The notes under the pieces: model-generated
What the model was told of the DNA's origin: nothing
The model's input: the letters and a program-made list of their open reading frames with translations, nothing else
Databases searched by the model: none
Origin: Actinomadura sp. WMMA1423
Lineage (GTDB): Bacteria; Actinomycetota; Actinomycetes; Streptosporangiales; Streptosporangiaceae
DNA: 64,000 nt
Assembly (NCBI RefSeq): GCF_006547145.1
Contig: NZ_CP041244.1
Location: forward strand, 3,286,001-3,350,000
Direction of reading: 5' to 3'
Position numbers and translations under genes: made by a program
In this document: in pieces, positions 24,062 through 30,712 of the stretch
How the letters are laid out: each line of letters begins with the position of its first letter
How positions within the stretch are numbered: the stretch's first letter is position 1

Positions 24062-26008
24062 ATGAAACGGAGTCCTTCCAAGTGGCGTGGCTCGTTGAAG
24101 TCTCCGGACATCCGCGACCTCGCCGTGCTCGCCAACGGTCTGGGCGAGGGTTTCCTCGTCGACCGTAGGTCATGCGTCGTCGCAGCGGGTTTCGGAGACG
24201 CCGACGGCGTCCCGATGATCACCGCGCTGTACGACGCGCCGTGGAAGACCGGCCTCCGGCTCGCGCTGGAGGACAGGGAATTCCCGGCCAACCGCAGGTA
24301 CGAGGACCTGTCGCACACCCTGGTGTCGACGTGGGTGAGCAAGACCGGAACCGCCCGGGAACAGGCGTTGATGGTCGGATCGCCCGGATCCTCGAACTTC
24401 GGCCAGATGGTGCGCCTGCTCACCTGTGAGCGGGGGTCCGTCAAGGCCCGCCTGGACCTCGCCCTGTGCTACGGGTACCGGGGCGAGCAGCCGCTCGTCT
24501 GGACCGTCACGGAGTTCAGGCTGGGGGAGTACATCGTCGCCGAGGCGGAGGTCGAGGGCCGCAAGCTGGTCTTCGCCACCAACATGGAGCTCGAGTTCGA
24601 CGACGGCATGACCTCCGTCACGGGCCGCCTGGCCCTGGAGGCGGAAGGGAAGGCCTGGATCTGGCTCGGGTGGCGCGACAACCCCGTTCCGAGGTCGGAC
24701 GAGGAGATCGAGCAGCTCGTCAGGGAGTCCGACGACGGCTGGGCCCGCTGGGTCCAGACCCTCGACCGGATCCCCGACAACGAGACCGCGTCCGACATGA
24801 CCAGGTGGGCGATCCTGCTCCGGGGCCTCGGCCACCGGGCGGGGACGTTCTTCGCGGCCTTCGGGCGCAGCCTCCCCGAGGACATCCCGGACTGGCTCCG
24901 CCAGGCGATCCGGACGTGGGACTACTTCTTCCACTGGCTCCGGGACGGCGGGCTCACGGTGTCCATCCTGGACGACCTGGGAGACCGCGAGGTCCTTCGG
25001 GACATCGTGGAGTGGTACAAGTCCATCCCGGACTTCGGCACGGACACGAAGATCATGTACGGGCCGCGCGGGGAGAACGTGGCTCAGCAGGGGGAGCACA
25101 TCGTCCCCGAGCTGGGCTACCGCGGTTCCATCTTCCGCTACGGCAACGGAGCGGGAGACCAGGACCAGCACGACCGGTGGGTGTACCCGCTGGAGCACCT
25201 GTGGCGCGCGACCCAGCGCGGCATGCTCGACCCGGAGCTCCAGTGCCTGGTGGTCGGCCTGGCCGAGCAGGCCGCGCGGGCGGCCTTCAAGGCTTGTTCG
25301 GGGGTCTGGGAGGTCCGTCGCCAGGCCGGCGAGTCGTTCGTCGTCTACGCGTCGGCCCAGCTCCTGAACGCCCAGGCCCTGCACTTCGCCGCCAAGATCT
25401 TCGAGTCCCTGGGCTGGGAGTTCATGGCTCGCAAGTACAGGAAGCTGGCCAAGAAGGTCAAGCGCTGGGTCCTGAAGAACTGCGTCCACAAGGGCGTCAT
25501 CGTGGCCGCCCCCGGGCTGAACGTCCTCGACTCGTCGATCCTCCTGGCCTTCCTCATGGGTCAGGACGTGTTCAACCTCGACGACCCGAGTGACAGGCGG
25601 CTCGTGGAGGCCACGGTTCGCGCCATCGACGCGCCCTCTGACGACCCGAGCAACCCCTTCCAGGGGCTTCGGATCGGCCCGGGACACGTCCGGTACCACG
25701 CAGCGTCCTTCGGCGACGGCATCACGTCGGAGGAGGAGGGCACGTTCAACAACGTGACCGGCTGGGTGGCACAGGTCTTCCTGCGGCTCGGCGAGTTGGA
25801 ACGTGCCGACGCCGTCATGGCGGACCTCCTGCTCGGTCGCAACGACCTGGGCATGTGGTCCGAGGAGCTCATGGTGCAGGGGAACCTGCGCCTGCACCTG
25901 GGCAATCCGGACCAGGGGTACCCCCTCGTCACGGCGCTCGCCTACGGCCTCGAGCGTGCGGCATTCGTCGCTGCGCTGTACAACCGCTCCGAGGACGCGG
26001 CCGCGTAG
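24062..26008 (+). CDS. GH15-like glycoside hydrolase (trehalase/glucoamylase family), 648 aa
   Basis: ATG 24062 follows CAGGAGG. The N-terminal domain (~15-260) is the beta-sandwich that precedes GH15 (alpha/alpha)6 barrels (FLVDRRSCVVAAGFGDADGV). In the barrel, ELGYRGSIFRYGNGAGDQ corresponds to the family's conserved 'GY.GS.PVR.GN.A..Q' stretch. SGVWEVRR (~412-419) supplies the general-acid Glu, and MWSEELM (~598-603) the second Glu near the family's GN-Q motif (LHLGNPDQGY). Both catalytic positions thus appear intact. Family members split alpha-glucosidic bonds, including trehalose. No signal peptide is present, so it is cytoplasmic. A trehalose-phosphatase-like gene lies 3.7 kb downstream. 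Confidence 0.75.
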   Translation: MKRSPSKWRGSLKSPDIRDLAVLANGLGEGFLVDRRSCVVAAGFGDADGVPMITALYDAPWKTGLRLALEDREFPANRRYEDLSHTLVSTWVSKTGTAREQALMVGSPGSSNFGQMVRLLTCERGSVKARLDLALCYGYRGEQPLVWTVTEFRLGEYIVAEAEVEGRKLVFATNMELEFDDGMTSVTGRLALEAEGKAWIWLGWRDNPVPRSDEEIEQLVRESDDGWARWVQTLDRIPDNETASDMTRWAILLRGLGHRAGTFFAAFGRSLPEDIPDWLRQAIRTWDYFFHWLRDGGLTVSILDDLGDREVLRDIVEWYKSIPDFGTDTKIMYGPRGENVAQQGEHIVPELGYRGSIFRYGNGAGDQDQHDRWVYPLEHLWRATQRGMLDPELQCLVVGLAEQAARAAFKACSGVWEVRRQAGESFVVYASAQLLNAQALHFAAKIFESLGWEFMARKYRKLAKKVKRWVLKNCVHKGVIVAAPGLNVLDSSILLAFLMGQDVFNLDDPSDRRLVEATVRAIDAPSDDPSNPFQGLRIGPGHVRYHAASFGDGITSEEEGTFNNVTGWVAQVFLRLGELERADAVMADLLLGRNDLGMWSEELMVQGNLRLHLGNPDQGYPLVTALAYGLERAAFVAALYNRSEDAAA

Positions 26009-26056
26009 GCCCCACACCGGCCCGCGCCATCATCGGCGGGCCGGCTCGACTGAATC

Positions 26057-26195
26057 CGTCCGACCGGTCCGGGTCCCACGACCCGGGCCGGTCCCGACCG
26101 CAACAAAGCTGAAGATTCGGCTCACGCCTCTCGGGGCGTGGCCGCTGAAACAGTCGCAACAAGACCGGCCCGCCCTGTTCCAGGTGCGGGCCGGT
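26057..26195 (+). terminator. Tandem terminators after the GH15-like gene
   Basis: A first hairpin, ACCGG...CCCGGG-type, occupies ~26060-26095. A second has perfect stem ACCGGCCCGC (26164-26173) / GCGGGCCGGT (26186-26195) followed by TCTTTTTCT, a classic intrinsic terminator. Confidence 0.8.
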
Positions 26196-26235
26196 TCTTT
26201 TTCTACACGGGATGTGCTCCCCGAAGGGGCACAAA

Positions 26236-26421
26236 TAGCTACGGCCGGTCCTGGAAGGACCGGCCGTGGGTCGTGCCGGACGTCGGGGGCGAACCTCCGG
26301 CATGAACTATGGATAGCGGAAGGCGACCCTGCGCGTAGGCAAGGAGAACGGAGAAGAGGGGAACTCCTCCGTTCGGCATGGAATGCGGAGGGGTCTTGCC
26401 GCCTCCGCATTCCATTTCCGT
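26236..26421. repeat. Hairpin array 1 (diverged copy of 27165-27335)
   Basis: Consecutive inverted repeats with 8-11-bp stems include TACGGCCGGTCCT/AGGACCGGCCGT, GAACGGAG/CTCCGTTC and GGAATGCGGA/TCCGCATTCC. Each encloses a G-run then a C-run in the loop. The whole block aligns with 27165-27335 in order and orientation. It is non-coding. Confidence 0.7.
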
Positions 26422-26456
26422 GCCGTTCTCGGACACGTACCGTTCGCAGGATGCGC

Positions 26457-26516
26457 GGGTCGCGTTCAACGACCTTCGGACACGCCGTCTCAGCTGCGTA
26501 GACCTTCAGTGTGCGT
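26457..26516 (+). repeat. ~60-bp dispersed repeat B (partner at 23470)
   Basis: CGGGTCGCGTTCAACGACCT continuing to AGACCTTCAGTG is ~80% identical to repeat A. It lies directly upstream of bipartite motif copy 6. Confidence 0.65.
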
Positions 26517-26525
26517 CCGGTGAGG

Positions 26526-26554
26526 TTGCGTTTCGCGGAGGTTCCGGGACGGTC
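26526..26554 (+). promoter_or_regulatory. Shared bipartite promoter-like motif (copy 6)
   Basis: TTGCGT, 17 bp, ACGGTC, 84 bp before the 92-aa gene. The 17-bp spacer differs from copy 5 at one base. Confidence 0.7.
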
Positions 26555-26558
26555 GACG

Positions 26559-26602
26559 GTGTCCGGCGCCCGCCGGACACCGTCTGTGGCCCTCGGGGCC
26601 AC
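26559..26602 (+). promoter_or_regulatory. Structured 5' leader with two hairpins
   Basis: GTGTCCGGC/GCCGGACAC (26559-26580) and GTGGCCC/GGGGCCAC (26586-26602) have the same order and spacing as the leader at 23981-24024. Loop and outer-stem changes (TCTAGGG to CCTCGGG) keep the pairing. Confidence 0.55.
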
Positions 26603-26638
26603 GAGATTAATCGCTCAAATCACAGAGGGGCAGAGCTC

Positions 26639-26917
26639 ATGGAACGTACCGCTGGATCCGAGCCGCCGGTCACCGTGACGCCGGGCAGCGTGGCCCCGGA
26701 CAGGGTGACGCTGGAGGCACTGCACCTGTTCAGCCTCCTCGCGCCGGGCCACCTCGCATTCCTCCGCTGCCTCGTCGAGGAGTTCAACCGCGGCAAGAAG
26801 ATCGCGGAGATCATGTACGGCGTCTCCACGACCCTCGTGGAGGAGATCCCGGCGGGCCTGCGCGGTTACCGGGGCACTCCTCCGGAGGCTGTCGAGAACG
26901 GCGCATACGACCAGTAG
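26639..26917 (+). CDS. Small helical protein of unknown function, 92 aa
   Basis: ATG 26639 follows GAGGGG. The product is mostly helical (TLEALHLFSLLAPGHLAFLR, then VEEFNRGKKIAEIMYGVSTT) with flexible ends and no signal peptide. I do not recognise a family. It uses the same promoter-like motif and structured leader as the GH15-like gene upstream, which suggests joint regulation. A strong terminator follows at 27076. Confidence 0.65.
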   Translation: MERTAGSEPPVTVTPGSVAPDRVTLEALHLFSLLAPGHLAFLRCLVEEFNRGKKIAEIMYGVSTTLVEEIPAGLRGYRGTPPEAVENGAYDQ

Positions 26918-27050
26918 GACGACGTCTGGGATCGGCATCGATCTGATCAGACGACGCCGTTTGGACCTGATCGAGGCCGCAAGGTCATGATCGGGCCCGA
27001 GCGGCCGTAACGCCGGGACGCGGTCGGCAACGGCCGCTTCCAACCACGAG

Positions 27051-27104
27051 GGTGGCCGGCAACGGCCACCCTCACCCGGCCCGCGTCTTCTGGACGCGGG
27101 CCGG
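27051..27104 (+). terminator. Double hairpin terminator
   Basis: GGGTGGCCG/CGGCCACCC (27051-27072) and CCGGCCCGCGTC/GACGCGGGCCGG (27076-27104), then TTCCGTTTCC. Confidence 0.75.
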
Positions 27105-27164
27105 TTCCGTTTCCGTCGGCAGCCGTGGCATGCGCGCCCCCCGGCTCCGGAAAAGGCTACGGCC

Positions 27165-27335
27165 GGTCCTGGGCGGACCGGCCGTAGGTCGTGCTGGACG
27201 TCGGGGGCGTCCCCCCGACGTGGTTATGGAGAACGAAGGGGGCGACCCCTCCGCATGGTGAGAACGGAGAGGAGGGAACCCCCCTCCGTTCGTCATGGAG
27301 TGCGGAGGCGGTCTCGCCGCCTCCGCACCCCGTGA
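27165..27335. repeat. Hairpin array 2
   Basis: Back-to-back inverted repeats in roughly 32-37-bp units: CTACGGCCGGTCC/GGACCGGCCGTAG, ACGTCGGGG/CCCCGACGT, GAACGGAG/CTCCGTTC and TGCGGAGGCGG/CCGCCTCCGCA. Read on the minus strand, units share CGGAGG-G-run...C-run-TCCG followed by a CTCCAT-like linker. It aligns with 26236-26421. Confidence 0.7.
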
Positions 27336-27344
27336 GGTTCCGTG

Positions 27345-27665
27345 CCTGGCTCGGCTCGGACACCAAACGGGTCGTCAGATGCGGATCGGGGTTGGCCTTC
27401 CCCTCCTCGCACCCGGCCACTCCGCGGTGTCCGCCAAGGCCGACACAGCGGTGCCGCCGGAACGCGAAGTGGGGTGGCTAATCCCTCCTCGCATCCGACT
27501 GCACCGCGGCATCTGCCGAGGCCGATGCCATGGTTTCGCCGAGATGCGAGGGAGTGGCCATTCCTCCCCGCACCCGACTCCACCACGGCATCTGCCGAGT
27601 ACCGGCGCCGCGTTTCGTTGGATGCGAAGGAGGGGGCCAGCCCTCACCCCGCATCCGCCTCTACG
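27345..27665 (-). repeat. Four-copy ~65-85-bp imperfect tandem repeat
   Basis: On the minus strand each unit starts GGRTGCGRGGAGG and runs through GGCCA...CCC and CGCATC. In three of the units this leads to a second hairpin such as GGCATCGG...GCAGATGCC. Units lie at approximately 27574-27665, 27496-27573, 27414-27495 and 27345-27413 (truncated). It sits just past the 3' end of the 29355 gene, is non-coding, and both hairpins are kept despite base changes. Confidence 0.65.
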
Positions 27666-27702
27666 CGGTGCCGGTCAGGGCCGGATCTCCTGGATGGTGG
27701 AC

Positions 27703-29355
27703 CTACTCGGCGCTGGTAGCGCCGACAGGACCGGTGAGCTTCTCGATCGAGTAGCTCCCGTCGGGGCGAACCTGAAGGTTGCCCCTGTCGAACGTGACGA
27801 CACGCCCCCGGTTCCCGACCGTACCGCCGGTCACCGGGCCGTCGAAGCCGCCCTCGCCGAGGGACCCCTCGGAGAGGTACTTGGCCTCGAAGGTGACGTC
27901 GCCGACCTGGGCCGTGAGCCCGGCGACCTTGAAGAAGCGGGCCCGGCCGTCAGGATCGACGTCCAGCGTGCCCGACTTCCAGTCGACCGATCCGGCGCCG
28001 GAAGCCGCGGAAGCCTGAGCCTCCGCGATCAGGGCGTCGAGCTCGTCCTGGAGCCGCTCGCACGTGGCCTTCGCCTCGCGCCGCTCGGCGTCCGCCTCGC
28101 GGAACAGGACACCTGCCTGCACACGCTCGGCCTCCGCCGCGTCGCGCTTGGCGTAGGCCGTGTCGCGGTCGACGTAGGCCGCGTCACGGTCGGCATAGGC
28201 CCTCTCCCGCTCGGTGTTCGCCGCTTCGAGCTCGGCGTACACCTGCGCCAGTTCCCGGTCCATCTGGTCGAACCGCTTGGACCAGCGCTCGCGGACCGCG
28301 ACGTCGATCCCCGCGCCGACGGCGGCGAGGACGACGATCCCGATGCCCACCCACTGCGAGGCGTCGAGCGTCGGGGTGTTGGGCCAACCGAAGCCTCCCA
28401 GCATGAGCGCCGCGAGGGCGCCCCAGACGGGAGCCGTCGAGGTGAGCATCGCGTTCCAGGTCTCGCTGAGCTGGTTGCGCGCCCAGTTCATCCCCAGGAT
28501 CGGGATGACCATGATCAGCCCCGGGACCGCCAGGTAGAGGATCCACAGCGGCAGCGGCGAACCCTCGAAGTGGTCCGGGGTGGGCCAGACGTGCTTCCAG
28601 CCCGCGTAGGCCAGCATGAGGAAGAACGTGATGACGTTGGCCAGCAGCATTCCGATGTCCCGGTACCGCTGGCTCATCTTCTTGTTCATCTCGTCGGTGT
28701 CGAACGCCTCGGTGCCGAGGGCCGTGAGGCCCTTCTGCACCGCGTACATGTGGAGACCGACGATGCCGGCCGACAGGAGTCCGACCGCGTCGACCCGCCC
28801 GTCGCTGCTGGTCAGTGCCACGGCGAACACGACGCCGCCGATCAGCACCGCCCGCATGACGAGCTGGTTCATGAGGCGCTCGGCCACGAGGACCGACACG
28901 CCCGCCATCGCGGTGCAGAGCACCATGAAGGCGGTACGGGGGCCGGTGCCGATGCTGCGATCGGCGTAGGCGATCCCGATGTTGATCCCCATGCTCGTGA
29001 GGCCGAGGATTCCGATCCAGACCCGCCGGTAGATCACCGCGTCGACGGTGAACCCCCCGCGGATCGTGGCGAAGATCGTGATCCTCTCCTGGCCACGGGT
29101 CCCCATCTGGAACATCTGGAGACCGTAACCCCAGTACCTGGCCACCATGATGACGGCCAGCATGGGCACTCCGCCCAGGACGATGAGCTCGGCCCCCGCC
29201 AAGGGGATGTCGGCCACCGTCGTGAGCGCGCCTCCCATTCCCTGGGAGTAGAGGCTGCCGATCAGAACCACGATCGCCAGGCCCACCAGGAACTTCACCG
29301 CCCACCGAAGGATGGGGCCGCGGTTCCTTCCAACCGCGGCAATGATTTCGGACAC
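27703..29355 (-). CDS. Multi-pass membrane protein with heptad coiled coil and C-terminal beta domain, 550 aa
   Basis: GTG 29355 follows AAGGAGG; longer upstream starts would run through the leader hairpins. Residues ~15-360 contain about ten hydrophobic helices arranged like two EamA halves. Next comes a striking 7-residue-period coiled coil (AYADRDA, AYVDRDT, AYAKRDA, AEAERVQ; ~375-440). The end is a ~100-residue beta-rich domain (VDWKSGTLDVDPDGRARFF, then NLQVRPDGSYSIEKLTG). The membrane part resembles the 436-aa protein at 22063. The tail probably mediates oligomerisation or carries a sensor domain; no family was recognised for it. Confidence 0.7.
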   Translation of the reverse strand: MSEIIAAVGRNRGPILRWAVKFLVGLAIVVLIGSLYSQGMGGALTTVADIPLAGAELIVLGGVPMLAVIMVARYWGYGLQMFQMGTRGQERITIFATIRGGFTVDAVIYRRVWIGILGLTSMGINIGIAYADRSIGTGPRTAFMVLCTAMAGVSVLVAERLMNQLVMRAVLIGGVVFAVALTSSDGRVDAVGLLSAGIVGLHMYAVQKGLTALGTEAFDTDEMNKKMSQRYRDIGMLLANVITFFLMLAYAGWKHVWPTPDHFEGSPLPLWILYLAVPGLIMVIPILGMNWARNQLSETWNAMLTSTAPVWGALAALMLGGFGWPNTPTLDASQWVGIGIVVLAAVGAGIDVAVRERWSKRFDQMDRELAQVYAELEAANTERERAYADRDAAYVDRDTAYAKRDAAEAERVQAGVLFREADAERREAKATCERLQDELDALIAEAQASAASGAGSVDWKSGTLDVDPDGRARFFKVAGLTAQVGDVTFEAKYLSEGSLGEGGFDGPVTGGTVGNRGRVVTFDRGNLQVRPDGSYSIEKLTGPVGATSAE

Positions 29356-29407
29356 GAGGTCCTCCTTGTGTTGCGTACCACCCGGCCCTAGACCGGAGTG
29401 GATTTCG

Positions 29408-29460
29408 TGTCTCGCCTGCCCTGAGGGGCAGGCGAGCCGACTCGGCGAGTCGGCACTGTT
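29408..29460 (-). promoter_or_regulatory. Leader hairpins of the 29355 gene
   Basis: On the minus strand, downstream of the motif: GCCGACTCG/CGAGTCGGC (9-bp perfect) and CTCGCCTGCCC/GGGCAGGCGAG (11-bp perfect). The arrangement is motif, hairpin, hairpin, ribosome site, as at 23915 and 26526, but the stem sequences are unrelated. Confidence 0.55.
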
Positions 29461-29489
29461 AACAGTCCCGAAACACGGCGCGACGGCAA
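29461..29489 (-). promoter_or_regulatory. Shared bipartite promoter-like motif (copy 7)
   Basis: Minus strand: TTGCCG, 17 bp, ACTGTT, then AACAGTG. It includes the 12-bp palindrome ACTGTTAACAGT and shares GTTTCGGGAC with copy 5. Confidence 0.7.
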
Positions 29490-29582
29490 CCCGGATCTTC
29501 CACTCGGACCGCCGCCATGCCGGAGTCGCCGGGGCCCAGGGCGCGGCATCCGCGTGATCCTCCGGACGGATGATCTTTTGGG

Positions 29583-29611
29583 TTGCACTTCTGGCCTGGT
29601 CAGGGACGGTA
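29583..29611 (+). promoter_or_regulatory. Shared bipartite promoter-like motif (copy 8)
   Basis: TTGCAC, 17 bp, ACGGTA, 94 bp before the HAD phosphatase gene. The leader contains a bulged hairpin, CCTGTG...GCG/CGCCACAGG (~29651-29679). Confidence 0.65.
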
Positions 29612-29705
29612 TGGCCCAGTGGCGGCATCCGGTCGTCACAGAACAACCACCTGTGTGGCGTGCAAGGCAGGGCGCCACAGGTCAAACAAGAAGGAGCAGC
29701 AGCTC

Positions 29706-30527
29706 ATGAACGCAGATAGCAACGTGCTCACCTTCGTGTCGGAGGAGGGCAAGAAGGCCTGGGAGGCCTTCGCACAGAACCCGGAGCGCGCCGTCGTCAT
29801 GCTGGACGGGGACGGGACGATGTGGGATGTCGTCAAGTACCCGACCATGCCGAACGTCGACCGCCGGTACCGCCCGGTGCTCGACGGACTCGTCGCGCAG
29901 ACCGGCGTCACGGGCATGCTCACCGGACGGTCGGTCGAGCAGGTCCGGAGCTTCGGCCTCCTCGGCGACGGGCTCCACGTGCTCGGGCAGTTCGGGTGCG
30001 AGTGGTACCACGACGGCCGGCTCACCCAGCCGGTCGACCGCCCGGCCACGCTGGACGTGGTCGACGCGATGCTGCCCGAGGTGTTCGCGCAGGCCGGCCT
30101 GGCCGACGCGAGCATCGAGGACGTGAAGTCCCACTTCCGCGCCATCCACTACGCGGCCGGCACGGACGACAGCACGGTCGCCGCGCTGGTCGCCGGCCTC
30201 ACGCACCTGGCCGAGGAGACCGGCCTGGTGTGCCTGCCCGGTCACAACGTGATCGAGCTGGGTCCGAAGGTCAACAAGAGGGACTCCCTCGCCTGGTTCG
30301 TCGCCTCTCTCCCGTGGGAGCCCTCCGTGGTTCTCTACGCGGGTGACAGCGAGCCGGACCTGGCGGCCTTCGACGTCCTCGACGGGCTCCGGTCCAAGGG
30401 CGTCCCCACCCTCAAGGTGGGCACGTCCGGCAACACCGCCGTGAAGGCGCGCTCCGATCTGCTCGTGCGCGGCCCACTGGGCACGCTCACGATGCTGCTG
30501 AGGCTGCGCATCATCACCCAGCGGTGA
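29706..30527 (+). CDS. HAD-family trehalose-phosphatase-like protein (OtsB-like), 273 aa
   Basis: ATG 29706 follows AAGGAG. The catalytic DxD motif is DGDGTMW with Asp34/Asp36. Next come the cap region and TGRSVEQVRSFG (motif II-like), a Lys in NKRDSLAWF (motif III), and the acidic motif IV YAGDSEPDLAAF. These features, and the length, match trehalose-6-phosphate phosphatases. Motifs elsewhere are diverged, so another sugar-phosphate substrate is possible. No OtsA (synthase) is adjacent. With the GH15-like gene it suggests trehalose metabolism within the same regulon. Confidence 0.75.
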   Translation: MNADSNVLTFVSEEGKKAWEAFAQNPERAVVMLDGDGTMWDVVKYPTMPNVDRRYRPVLDGLVAQTGVTGMLTGRSVEQVRSFGLLGDGLHVLGQFGCEWYHDGRLTQPVDRPATLDVVDAMLPEVFAQAGLADASIEDVKSHFRAIHYAAGTDDSTVAALVAGLTHLAEETGLVCLPGHNVIELGPKVNKRDSLAWFVASLPWEPSVVLYAGDSEPDLAAFDVLDGLRSKGVPTLKVGTSGNTAVKARSDLLVRGPLGTLTMLLRLRIITQR

Positions 30528-30570
30528 CCACCGCGCCGTAGTCGCCGACTGCGGCGCAACCACCCCACCC

Positions 30571-30598
30571 GTGGCCCCTGGAGCGATCCAGGGGCCAC
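30571..30598 (+). terminator. Intrinsic terminator
   Basis: 12-bp perfect stem GTGGCCCCTGGA / TCCAGGGGCCAC with loop GCGA, then ACTTCGT. Confidence 0.75.
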
Positions 30599-30636
30599 AC
30601 TTCGTGCGGGGCCGTCGAGGCGTCCTGTCAGCTCCC

Positions 30637-30665
30637 TTGCCACCGCGGTGCGCTCTCGTACGGTC
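30637..30665 (+). promoter_or_regulatory. Shared bipartite promoter-like motif (copy 9)
   Basis: TTGCCA, 17 bp, ACGGTC, 47 bp before the TerD-CAP gene. A GCGCC/GGCGC hairpin lies between. Confidence 0.65.
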
Positions 30666-30712
30666 CTTGACGAGCGCCTGTCCGGTCGGCGCGACGAGGA
30701 CGGGGGATCGCG

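Noticed and set aside
26236..27665. CRISPR array
   Set aside because: There is no constant repeat separated by unique spacers; the stems themselves vary, and no cas gene is present.
27295..29391. Long plus-strand open frame opposite the 550-aa membrane-protein gene
   Set aside because: It mirrors the codon bias of the minus-strand gene, crosses the tandem repeats, and has no ribosome site or recognisable domain.
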